Shown one piece after another: positions 52,487 through 60,370 of a stretch of DNA of 64,000 nucleotides. Each line of letters starts with the position of its first letter. Positions within the stretch are counted from its first letter, which is position 1. The notes below the pieces were generated by a model. The model searched no databases and had not been told where the DNA came from. It was given only the letters and a program-made list of their open reading frames with translations. The DNA is from an uncultured Oscillospiraceae bacterium (GTDB lineage: Bacteria; Bacillota; Clostridia; Oscillospirales; Oscillospiraceae). Location of the stretch: the NCBI GenBank assembly GCA_934667815.1, contig CAKUMO010000001.1, forward strand, positions 62,001 through 126,000. Reading direction: 5' to 3'. The position numbers and the translations under genes were made by a program.

Positions 52487-53193
52487 ATTGCGGCTCCTTC
52501 CAAAAGGGAAGCACGGTCCGCGACAAGCTGCTTCGTGCTTTCCAGAAGATGTTTTTTGTCGATGCAGGTGCTTCCCGCGACGAAAATATCCGCCGCGCCG
52601 TCCACGCCGAAGTCACGCAGATTTTGTCGGGAAACGCGCCCATCGAGGATGATCTTGGTATTCAGACCGCGTACGCGGATCATCTCGCGCAGCTCACGGA
52701 TCTTGCGCGCCGCATAGGGCACCTGTCCCTCCGTGCGGCACTGCGCGTAGCCGGGATTGATGAGCATCAGCAGCACCGCGTCGCATTTTTCCAGCACATA
52801 GTCCAGCACGGACAGCGGCGTGGCCGGCTTGAGTGCAACGCCTGCGCGCGCGCCGGCAGCGTGGATCTGATTGAGACGGTTGTCGATGTGCCGCTCGGCC
52901 TCGGCGTGGAACACGAGCTGCTCAACGCCGATGTCCAGAAGCTCACGGACAAAATAGTCGTTCTCGCTGGCCATCAGATGCACGTCGAAGGGCATGCTCG
53001 TGCGTGTGCGGAGCTGTGCGACGGTGTCCAGCCCCAGCGGCATGCTCGGACTGAAATGGCCGTCGAGAATGTCCACATGCAGCAGCTCAATGCCGCCGTC
53101 CTCCAGCGATTTGACCGACTGCTCCAGATTGCAAAGGTCGCAGCAGGAGATCAGCGAGGGGGCGAGAATGCAGCGTTCGTCCCAGATGCTCAT
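52483..53193 (-). CDS. Ribulose-phosphate/allulose-6-phosphate 3-epimerase family
   Basis: A 236-residue TIM barrel with the metal ligands of the Rpe/AlsE family in place: His and Asp in LLHVDILDGHFSP, His in FDVHLMASEN, and the C-terminal Asp in IILDGRVS. It epimerises C3 of a ketose phosphate. The C-terminal IILDGRVSRQNL differs from the usual VDGGV of Rpe, which points away from plain ribulose phosphate. The ATG at 53193 overlaps the PfkB stop (ATGA). The longer in-frame start lies inside that gene. Confidence 0.85.
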   Translation of the reverse strand: MSIWDERCILAPSLISCCDLCNLEQSVKSLEDGGIELLHVDILDGHFSPSMPLGLDTVAQLRTRTSMPFDVHLMASENDYFVRELLDIGVEQLVFHAEAERHIDNRLNQIHAAGARAGVALKPATPLSVLDYVLEKCDAVLLMLINPGYAQCRTEGQVPYAARKIRELREMIRVRGLNTKIILDGRVSRQNLRDFGVDGAADIFVAGSTCIDKKHLLESTKQLVADRASLLEGAAI

Positions 53194-54140
53194 TGGCCGT
53201 ACAGCTCCTTTCCGTAGCGCTCGACCTCCTGCGCGGTGGGCAGGGATTCGATTGCGCCCTTTTTCTGGACGCACAGCCAGCCGGCGATGTTGCCGCGCCG
53301 CATGGCCTGCAGGAGCAGCGCCTCGGTCAGCGCGTCCGGCGTGCGGACGCCTGCCAGCAGGAGCGTGCTCAAAAAGCCGCCCCAGAAGGCATCGCCCGCG
53401 CCGCAGGTATCGACGCAGTCGGCCTTCAGACCGTCAATGTGCAGAATCTTCCCATTCCAGTAGCAGCGTGCGCCGCGGCTTCCCAGCGTCTCGATGACGA
53501 CGGAAACGCCGTTTTTGCGCATCAGATCGGGGATGGCCTCCTCGCCGCCGAGCATATCGGCTTCCTCGTCGGAGATTTTGAGCAGATCGACGTCCGGCAG
53601 GACGCGGAGCACTGCGGCGGCGGCTGCCGCGCGGTCGTCGTCCCACATGAGGTTGCGGTAATTCACGTCGAAGGAGACGAGCTTGCCCAGCCTATGCGCC
53701 TCGGAGAGCGCATAGGCCGTGGCTGCGGACGCAGGCTCTTTGGAAAGCGAGCAGGAGCCGGCGTGTACAACGTCCGCCGCCTGCAAATCCTCCGGACGGA
53801 TGTGCGCCTTGGTCAGCAGCATATCCGCGCCGGGCTTGCGTGCAAAGGTGAAGCTGCGGTCTCCGTGCGCGTCCAGCGTGACGAAGGCCATGGTTGTGGT
53901 TGCTTCGCGCGTCAGCTCGCGGACGCACTGCGCCACGCCGTTTTCCTTCAGCGTGTCCATCAGGAAGTGACCGAAATCGTCGTCGCCGACCATGCCGCAG
54001 AACGCGGCCCCACAGCCCTGACGGGCTGCGGCAATGGCGACGTTGGCCGGTGCGCCGCCGGCCTTGCGGATGTAGCTTGCGGGTTCACTGCCGGGAAGAA
54101 AGTCAATGACCATCTCGCCGACGCAAAGAATGTTTGCCAT
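53190..54140 (-). CDS. PfkB-family sugar kinase
   Basis: A 316-residue fructokinase-like enzyme. It begins ANILCVGEMVIDFLPG and has GGAPANVAIAAARQG and the anion-hole motif DTCGAGDAFWGGF with its catalytic Asp. It would phosphorylate the ketose made by the FucI-fold isomerase. The ATG at 54140 has GAGGAA upstream and lies one base after the isomerase stop. Confidence 0.9.
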   Translation of the reverse strand: MANILCVGEMVIDFLPGSEPASYIRKAGGAPANVAIAAARQGCGAAFCGMVGDDDFGHFLMDTLKENGVAQCVRELTREATTTMAFVTLDAHGDRSFTFARKPGADMLLTKAHIRPEDLQAADVVHAGSCSLSKEPASAATAYALSEAHRLGKLVSFDVNYRNLMWDDDRAAAAAAVLRVLPDVDLLKISDEEADMLGGEEAIPDLMRKNGVSVVIETLGSRGARCYWNGKILHIDGLKADCVDTCGAGDAFWGGFLSTLLLAGVRTPDALTEALLLQAMRRGNIAGWLCVQKKGAIESLPTAQEVERYGKELYGQ

Positions 54141-54141
54141 A

Positions 54142-55632
54142 TCAGAAGTTCCTCTGCAAATAGTTTTCATAAGGAACCTTTTCGACCTTGCGGAGCTTCA
54201 GCCAGGCCATGACCTCCATCAGCTCCTCCGACCAGTCGCCCATGACCAGCGGGAAGTGATGCTGGAAGCCGCGCGCCATGAGCGTATTGAAGAAGTCCAG
54301 CGCGCCGATCGGCTCACGGTTCAGCTCGAGACTGCCCATCCAGCCGCGGCTGCCGTTGTAGGTCGCCTTCTGCGCGTCGAGGAAGCTGCCCGTTGCGACG
54401 AGCATCGCGTCCATTTCGCCCGTCAGGCGTGCGGTCGTGACCTTGCCCTCGTCGAAGATCATGTCGCGGACGATGCCCGTGCCGACGGCATGGTCGAGGT
54501 CGGCGCCCTTGTGATCCTTGCCGGAGTAGTTCAGACTGTAACGGTAGCCGTTCGTGCGGCAGAAGCGCTTGGAGGCCGGACCGCAGTGCCACATCTGCAC
54601 GGAGTTGTCCTTCGTGTCGATGGCGGACAGATCCATGAGCATGGTGATGTCGTTTGCAATGTAGCTCAGCAGCAGCATGGACACGGTGCTCGTCAGGTCG
54701 CCCTCGCAACCCGCGATGACACCCTTGTCGTTCAGTTCGCCGATGACGGCGCAGACGCTGAACAGATAATCGTCCTGGAACTTCGGCCAGCAGCTGATGG
54801 CCAGCGCGTCATAGTGATATTTCTCGACAAAGCGCTCGTAGGCCAGCGCGAAACGCGCATTGACCTCCAGAAGCGTCATTTTGCCCTCGGGATCGGCGCA
54901 GCCCTTCGTATGAATCTGCTGATCGACGGCTGCATTGTAGGCCTTGGCCTCGGCGTCGAGCTGGGCGATCTTGGCATCGACGACGTCCTGCGGCAGGCTC
55001 AGCGCGATGTCCTTGACTTCGCCGTACTCGTGCAGACGGTTGATGCGCATGCCGTCAAAGAGCTTCAGGAGCTTGCGCTCGTCGTCGTAAAGATCGTTGA
55101 AGCCCGGCGCAATGCCGCCGATGAGGGCAATGTTGGAATGCTGCATCTTCTTGATGGCGCGCAGCGCGGCCACGGTGACGGCAAAGCGGCGCAGGAACTG
55201 CGGATCGTCCGTCGTGCCGTAGAACCACTTGGTCGGAATATCGTAATCCTTCAGATAGTGCGCGACGATGGATGAATACATGTGAATGCCGCACAGAGAA
55301 TTGTAAGACACGATGCCGCTTGCACGCATCTCCGGGATCGCCCACAGACCCAGCCGTGCGCCCTTGGTGCGCGCGAGCGTGCTGACGACCAGACCGGCGG
55401 CAAAGCTCGTGCATTGCAGCAGGATGAAATCGACGGCCTGCGCCTGCAAGACCTCGCGGGCCTTGAGCGCGTCGTCCTCGGTGATGACCGTTTCCTCGTA
55501 TACATACAGATCAAAATCCCACTGCTGAGCCAGCGACTTCAGCCCCTCCACGCTTGCGTGGACGGCGCTTTTTTTATCGCCGGGGAAGGAGAGCTGCGAT
55601 GTACTGACATAGCCGACTTTTAAACGTACCAT
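54142..55632 (-). CDS. L-fucose/L-arabinose isomerase-fold protein
   Basis: A 496-residue protein of the FucI/AraA superfamily (FILLQCTSFAAGLVVSTLA, GLWAIPEMRASG, GVIAGCEGDLTSTVSMLLLS, MWHCGPASKRF). Members use Mn to interconvert aldose and ketose. The metal-binding glutamate equivalent is probably in CEGDLTS. This subgroup is often seen in Clostridia without assigned substrate. It is the first gene of the operon, with a promoter at 55687-55714 and GGAGG before the start. Confidence 0.85.
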   Translation of the reverse strand: MVRLKVGYVSTSQLSFPGDKKSAVHASVEGLKSLAQQWDFDLYVYEETVITEDDALKAREVLQAQAVDFILLQCTSFAAGLVVSTLARTKGARLGLWAIPEMRASGIVSYNSLCGIHMYSSIVAHYLKDYDIPTKWFYGTTDDPQFLRRFAVTVAALRAIKKMQHSNIALIGGIAPGFNDLYDDERKLLKLFDGMRINRLHEYGEVKDIALSLPQDVVDAKIAQLDAEAKAYNAAVDQQIHTKGCADPEGKMTLLEVNARFALAYERFVEKYHYDALAISCWPKFQDDYLFSVCAVIGELNDKGVIAGCEGDLTSTVSMLLLSYIANDITMLMDLSAIDTKDNSVQMWHCGPASKRFCRTNGYRYSLNYSGKDHKGADLDHAVGTGIVRDMIFDEGKVTTARLTGEMDAMLVATGSFLDAQKATYNGSRGWMGSLELNREPIGALDFFNTLMARGFQHHFPLVMGDWSEELMEVMAWLKLRKVEKVPYENYLQRNF

Positions 55633-55686
55633 AGTTATTTACCTCCATTTTGGCGCTGCCGCGATCGGCAGGGCTTTCCATTTCCT

Positions 55687-55714
55687 ATCTTATCGCAAAG
55701 TCGGAGGTTTTCAA
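55687..55714 (-). promoter_or_regulatory. Promoter of the rare-sugar operon
   Basis: Minus-strand TTGAAA (55709-55714), 16-bp spacer, TAAGAT (55687-55692). Confidence 0.6.
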
Positions 55715-55816
55715 TTTCAGATTCTTTCACTCTTTTTGCGCCTTGATGTTTTGCACAAAATTATGAGGACATTTTTGAACAAATCGTTGATTTTTTCGTG
55801 ATCCGATAGAATTATG

Positions 55817-55845
55817 TTGACAAATCTCGAGCTTGTATGTAATAT
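55817..55845 (+). promoter_or_regulatory. Promoter of the AraC-domain gene
   Basis: TTGACA (55817-55822), 17-bp spacer, TAATAT (55840-55845), divergent from the sugar operon. Confidence 0.75.
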
Positions 55846-55902
55846 CAGAATATGATATATCGAAACGCGATAAAACTACGACCGATTCAGGAGGGAAAAC
55901 AT

Positions 55903-56277
55903 ATGCCGATCGAGATCGTTCAGGATTCCAATGACGTTCTGCGCGCACGGATCCAGGAGGTGCTGCACATCATTCACAAGGAATATCAGAAGGACATCAG
56001 TCTGGATTATCTGGCGCAGCGCGTGTTCATTTCGCCCTGCTACCTCAGCACGCTGTTCAGCAAGCTCGTCGGGACAAGCCTTCTGGCCTATATCAACGAC
56101 TACCGCATGCATCAGGCGGTGTCGCTGCTGACCCAGACGGACACGACCGTGACGGACATCTGCTATCTGGTCGGCTATCGCAATCTGCCGTATTTTTGCA
56201 CCTGCTTCAAGACGAAGTACCACATGACCCCCGCACAGTACCGGCGCAGCAGCGTCGAGCTGGCTGAGGTTTCGTGA
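55903..56277 (+). CDS. Stand-alone AraC-type DNA-binding protein
   Basis: A 124-residue protein consisting of only the double helix-turn-helix of AraC/XylS regulators (ISLDYLAQRVFISPCYLSTL, then DICYLVGYRNLPYFCTCFK and MTPAQYR). No sugar-binding or receiver domain is present, as in MarA/SoxS. It is divergent from the sugar operon, so it is the likely local regulator, acting either by its level or with a partner. The ATG at 55903 follows AGGAGGG; a longer frame to 55852 lacks a ribosome site. Confidence 0.88.
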   Translation: MPIEIVQDSNDVLRARIQEVLHIIHKEYQKDISLDYLAQRVFISPCYLSTLFSKLVGTSLLAYINDYRMHQAVSLLTQTDTTVTDICYLVGYRNLPYFCTCFKTKYHMTPAQYRRSSVELAEVS

Positions 56278-56284
56278 ATAAACC

Positions 56285-56321
56285 GCCGGGGCCACACTTT
56301 TTTGTGTGGCCCCGGCTTTTT
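56285..56321 (+). terminator. Terminator of the AraC-domain gene
   Basis: A 13-bp stem GCCGGGGCCACAC/GTGTGGCCCCGGC followed by T5. Confidence 0.92.
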
Positions 56322-56354
56322 GAGTATGCTTATGCAATGGCCAATATACTGCCA

Positions 56355-56392
56355 AAGCGGTGCGTCCGAGTTGGACGCACCGCTTTGTTTTT
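56355..56392 (+). terminator. Second hairpin terminator
   Basis: A 13-bp stem AAGCGGTGCGTCC/GGACGCACCGCTT followed by TGTTTTTTT on the plus strand. It lies between convergent genes. Confidence 0.8.
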
Positions 56393-56397
56393 TTGCG

Positions 56398-57015
56398 TTA
56401 TACGGTTGGGTTTTCGCCGGTCAGGCCGTTGAAAGCACCGTCGATCTGTGCCTCGGGATGCGCAAGGAGCCATTTATTCCGGCAGAACAGCAGGCGGTCA
56501 ATGCCCTCGCGGGCCGGGACGGTCTCGAGCGGCAGATTTGTGCCGCGCGGCAGCACGACGACCAGACGGAAGCCGGCTCCCTCCACGCCGCAGGGCGCGT
56601 AGTGCAGGGTCGTGGCGTAGGTCTCGAACGCCGTTCCGGCCGGAACCAGAAACGCTTCGAGCTTGGAGGTGTCGTAGCACAGCGTCTCCGGGTCAATGTC
56701 CTGCTCCCGGCCGAGGATCAGGATCAGATCCGTGCAGGCGAGATTCCATTCCGAGCTTTTGTGGTATTCCAGCGCATCAAGACGGCGATTGTGGCCGTTG
56801 CAGTAACCCATCTGGATTTCCATGCCGCCGTAGGCGCGTTCGGAAAGCTGGCGGAAGATTGGCAGGCGCTCCAGCTCCGGCGCGGAGGCAACGTAGGTCA
56901 CATCCTGCGGCAGCGGCGTTTGGCGCATCTGCTGCATCAGTTCTGTGCAGTCAAATTCCGTCACAACGCGGGCATAGGCGCGGAAGGACGGGTCGGTGAT
57001 TTTTTGCAGCTTCAT
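56398..57015 (-). CDS. DUF4867-like protein of the sugar transporter operon
   Basis: A 205-residue cytoplasmic protein. YHKSSEWNLACTDLILILG and EAFLVPAGTAFETYATTLHY give a cupin-like beta pattern. It resembles the DUF4867 family that accompanies carbohydrate ABC operons in Clostridia. The family call is from memory and moderate. A sugar isomerase or binding role is possible, but no metal-binding histidine set is plain. It lies two bases after the binding-protein gene and ends the operon. Confidence 0.65.
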   Translation of the reverse strand: MKLQKITDPSFRAYARVVTEFDCTELMQQMRQTPLPQDVTYVASAPELERLPIFRQLSERAYGGMEIQMGYCNGHNRRLDALEYHKSSEWNLACTDLILILGREQDIDPETLCYDTSKLEAFLVPAGTAFETYATTLHYAPCGVEGAGFRLVVVLPRGTNLPLETVPAREGIDRLLFCRNKWLLAHPEAQIDGAFNGLTGENPTV

Positions 57016-57017
57016 AC

Positions 57018-58457
57018 TCAGTTACCGAACAGGGCGTTGGCTGCGTCAATGGCTGCCTGGTTCACCGGGCGCATAGCCTCAATCTTCTCGGCGGGCGTTG
57101 CGGTGCGGGCTGCGACCTCCCAGAGATAGGAGCCGTAGTCATAGTTTGGGATGAGGTAGTAGCTGTCGTAGACGGCGCAGTCGGGATCGGTAAGCATGGA
57201 GGAAATGGTCTCGTCCACGGAGCGCGCGTCGCGGAACTGCTTGTAGTAGGTGTCACGGAAAGTGACGTTCATTGCCTCGGCGCCCTCAATTTTGCGGGCA
57301 GGCTCGAACCACTGGGAAACAACGGCTGCGGCCTTTTCCGCATCCTCCTCGGGCAGGCAGGCCGGGATGCAGATCGGGGTCGGATACATGTTCGTGCAGT
57401 TTGCGCCGCTGGTGCCGGCGGGCAGCATGACATAGCCGAAGTCGTCGGCCATTTCGCTAAGATACGTGCTGATGATCCAAGTCTGGGAGACGAGCATGGC
57501 TGTCTGGCCGTTGGCAAAGTCGGTGTAAGCCTTGTCCCACGCCTCGCCGGAGCCGAATTCACGAATATAGCCCTTTTCGATCAAACCGACTGCCCAGGTC
57601 AGACCGGCTTCAAAGTTGGGATTCAGCGTACCGTCGAGGAACTTGCCGTTCTCGTCGCGCTCGACGAACATTGCGCCGTTGGAGTAGATGCCCATCTGCA
57701 TCACTTCGCCGTCGTTGCCGCCGAAGGCGTAGATGTCGGTCGTGCCGTCATTGTTGGTGTCGCGGGTGAGCTTCTGGCACAGCTCCTCGAAGTGTGCCCA
57801 GTCCCACTGGCCGCTCTTTTGCAGCTCGTAGGGCTGCTCAGGGTCGATGCCGGCTTCTTCAAACAAACGCTTGTTGAACAGAATGCCAAGCCGCGGCTCG
57901 TCGGTTGCGGAGGGACGTGCGGCATAGATCTTGCCGTTGATGGTGTAATAGTCAATGATCTGCTGATTCCAGAGGCTTGCGTCGGTCAGGTCGAGGTTCT
58001 TCAGCGTGGACAGGTCATACAGGAGCCCCTGCGCCGCCATGGAGACCAGCGCACCGTTGTCGGGATTGCCGTAGAAAACAGTGCAGTCGGGGTTGTTTGC
58101 AAGGAAACCGTTGACCAAGACTTCATTGTAGTTGCCCATGTTTTGCAGACCGATCTGGCTGTAGGTGAAGTTCATCTTCGCTTCCAGCTCGTGGTGATAG
58201 TCCGCGACCATCTGATCCCATGCGGTCTGCGGTTCCGCTTCTTCGTATTCCGCAGCGGACCACCAGTCGCCGAGGATGAACTGGAAGCCATCCAGATTGG
58301 CAAGCGCGTCCTGTGACGGTTCTGCCACATCCGACGAGGGCTGCGCAGACTCGCTGCCGTTCGGCTGGGGCGTGTCCTGACCCGCGCAGGCCGCGAGCGA
58401 GACGAGCATGACCGCTGCCAGAAGCAGCATGATGAGGCGTTTGTAAAGACGTTTCAT
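57018..58457 (-). CDS. CUT1 sugar-binding lipoprotein
   Basis: An extracellular solute-binding protein (family 1) of 479 residues with lipobox LAAC (Cys24). A flexible Gln/Pro/Ser linker and long domain follow (FLANNPDCTVFYGNPDNG, GILFNKRLFEEAGIDPEQP, FANGQTAMLVSQTWI). The last two blocks are standard for oligosaccharide-binding proteins. With the two permeases encoded upstream it makes an importer that must borrow an ATPase (MsmK/MsiK type), since none is encoded here. Confidence 0.92.
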   Translation of the reverse strand: MKRLYKRLIMLLLAAVMLVSLAACAGQDTPQPNGSESAQPSSDVAEPSQDALANLDGFQFILGDWWSAAEYEEAEPQTAWDQMVADYHHELEAKMNFTYSQIGLQNMGNYNEVLVNGFLANNPDCTVFYGNPDNGALVSMAAQGLLYDLSTLKNLDLTDASLWNQQIIDYYTINGKIYAARPSATDEPRLGILFNKRLFEEAGIDPEQPYELQKSGQWDWAHFEELCQKLTRDTNNDGTTDIYAFGGNDGEVMQMGIYSNGAMFVERDENGKFLDGTLNPNFEAGLTWAVGLIEKGYIREFGSGEAWDKAYTDFANGQTAMLVSQTWIISTYLSEMADDFGYVMLPAGTSGANCTNMYPTPICIPACLPEEDAEKAAAVVSQWFEPARKIEGAEAMNVTFRDTYYKQFRDARSVDETISSMLTDPDCAVYDSYYLIPNYDYGSYLWEVAARTATPAEKIEAMRPVNQAAIDAANALFGN

Positions 58458-58508
58458 GTTGAGTTCCTCTTTCTTCTGATTTTATTTGATACAGCCTTGC
58501 GGCTATGA

Positions 58509-59468
58509 TCACATTTTGATCCCGCCGGCCGTCAGCGACTGCACAAAGCGCTTCTGCGCGAACAGGTACAGCACGAGCACCGGCAGCAGCAGGAGCAGCG
58601 TTCCCGTCGCGTTCAGGGCGGCGGAGTAGGTGGCAGACGGGCGAAGGGGCGCGAGATAGGAGATCAGGTTGGAGGCCAGCGCGTTCAGGCGCGCGGGCAG
58701 CAGATGCGAGGATTTGGTCAGCAGCGTGCTGAAATAGTTGTCCGTCCACTGCCAGACGAAGGAAAAGAGGAAGCAGGAGGTCGCAAGCGGCATGGCGTCG
58801 GGCAGCATGATGTGAAAGAGCGTGCGCAGCGTGCCGCAGCCGTCAAGATAGGCCGCCTCCTCGATGTCCTTGGGAATGTTGCGGAAATACTGGCGGAACA
58901 GATAGATGTACAGGCCGCATTTCAGACCCGTGCAGGTCGATGCCATCAGCACGACGGGCGCGACGGTGCCGGTGAGATTGAGCGGCTTGCCTGTGAGCGC
59001 CTTGAAGATGCCGAAGATGTCGAAATAGCGGAAATTCAGCATCAGCGCGGAGATGTAGGTCTGGCTCGGCACGACGATGAGCAGGATGACCATGAAGAAC
59101 CAGAGCTTCTTCAGCGGGAAGTCGTAGCGCGCGAAGCCGTAGCCCACGAGCAGGCACGATACCACCTGAAGCACCGCCACGGCCACGGCCAGCACAAAGG
59201 TGCTCACAAAGGAGCGGCCGTAGTCCATCAGCTTGAGTGCCACACGGTAGTTGTCCAGCGTGAAGTGCCGCGGGATGGTCACGACGGTGCTGTCGTAGAG
59301 ATCCTGCTCGGACATGAAGCTGACGGCAATCTTGTTGAACAGCGGCTGAAGAATCAGAAAGCACAGCCCCAGCAGCAGGATTGCCAGTACCAGATTGGCC
59401 GCAAACTTTTGCAGGCGCAACTTGACCGCCTGCGCCGTCAGGGGACGGCGATATTTTTTGTTAGTCAT
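58509..59468 (-). CDS. CUT1 sugar ABC permease (MalG type)
   Basis: A 319-residue permease with six helices and the ATPase-contact EAA loop EAAYLDGCGTLRTLFHIMLP. It is the MalG/LacG-like partner of the upstream permease, which it overlaps by eight bases. About 50 bases separate it from the binding-protein gene. Confidence 0.93.
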   Translation of the reverse strand: MTNKKYRRPLTAQAVKLRLQKFAANLVLAILLLGLCFLILQPLFNKIAVSFMSEQDLYDSTVVTIPRHFTLDNYRVALKLMDYGRSFVSTFVLAVAVAVLQVVSCLLVGYGFARYDFPLKKLWFFMVILLIVVPSQTYISALMLNFRYFDIFGIFKALTGKPLNLTGTVAPVVLMASTCTGLKCGLYIYLFRQYFRNIPKDIEEAAYLDGCGTLRTLFHIMLPDAMPLATSCFLFSFVWQWTDNYFSTLLTKSSHLLPARLNALASNLISYLAPLRPSATYSAALNATGTLLLLLPVLVLYLFAQKRFVQSLTAGGIKM

Positions 59469-60369
59469 AATAATACACCATCCTCGAGAGAACCAGAACG
59501 GACAGACCGATCAGCGAGAGCATTGCAATGCAGTAGATCCAGCCCATCGCGGAGCCGAAGCCGTAGTCCAGATTGACGTTCATCGTGTCGAGGATCTTCT
59601 GCATGAGCTGATTGTCCGCGCGGACAAAGCGGTCGATGATCGTGTAGATCCAGTTGACGAGGATCATGGGGCTGACCATCGGAATCGTGATCTTCCACAG
59701 GCATTCCCATTGGCTGCATCCCTCCATCTCCGCCGCCTCATAGATCGAGGGGTTGATGGTTTGCAGCGCAGAGAGGAAGATGACCGTCTGGATGCTGGAG
59801 GAGATGACGATCTCGTACAGATGGTCGATGATGGTCAGGATCACATCGACAAAGGTGTTCTGACCCATCGCGCCGAGCAGGAGCTTTTGCAGTGCCGTCG
59901 TGATCGTGGTGTCGCTGGCGGTTTTTTGCAGCTCCTGCACGCCGGTGAGCAGGATGTTGGACTTTTCCATGCCCAGCACGACGCCCGAGGCCAGAATGAC
60001 CGGCATGAAGAAGATCGCGCGGATCGCGCTGCGGCCGGGAAATTTCCGGTTCAGCAGCACCGCAATGATAAGGCTGAACAGAATGATGCTCGGCACGTCG
60101 ATCAAAAGCGAACGCACGCTGTCCCACAAAAGCCGGTTGAAGTCCTTATCGACCGTTAACGCACGCAGATAATTCTCAAGCCCGACGCTCTGCATCGTGA
60201 AGCCCGCAGTGCTGTCCAGCGAGACCTTGGAAAAGCTCATGCGCAGCGAGGTCACGAGCGGCCCCGCCACGAAGAAGAAAAAGCCGATCAGAAAGGGGAG
60301 AATAAAGAGATAGCCGGTGATCGCGCGGCGCTTCCGCATGGAAAGGCGGCGCGTGGTTGCTTTTTTCAT
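59461..60369 (-). CDS. CUT1 sugar ABC permease (MalF/LplB type)
   Basis: A 302-residue permease with six helices and EAA loop EAAEMEGCSQWECLWKITIP. The N-terminal basic stretch and the motif GYLFILPFLIGFFFFVAGPL are typical. It lies one base after the DUF5696 gene. Polysaccharide or oligosaccharide uptake is expected. Confidence 0.93.
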   Translation of the reverse strand: MKKATTRRLSMRKRRAITGYLFILPFLIGFFFFVAGPLVTSLRMSFSKVSLDSTAGFTMQSVGLENYLRALTVDKDFNRLLWDSVRSLLIDVPSIILFSLIIAVLLNRKFPGRSAIRAIFFMPVILASGVVLGMEKSNILLTGVQELQKTASDTTITTALQKLLLGAMGQNTFVDVILTIIDHLYEIVISSSIQTVIFLSALQTINPSIYEAAEMEGCSQWECLWKITIPMVSPMILVNWIYTIIDRFVRADNQLMQKILDTMNVNLDYGFGSAMGWIYCIAMLSLIGLSVLVLSRMVYYYD

Positions 60370-60370
60370 C

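Noticed and set aside
50174-55632. Ribulose-monophosphate (formaldehyde) pathway because of the HxlB-like gene
   Set aside because: The 3-hexulose-6-phosphate synthase (HxlA) is absent, and the neighbour has Rpe/AlsE-type metal ligands.
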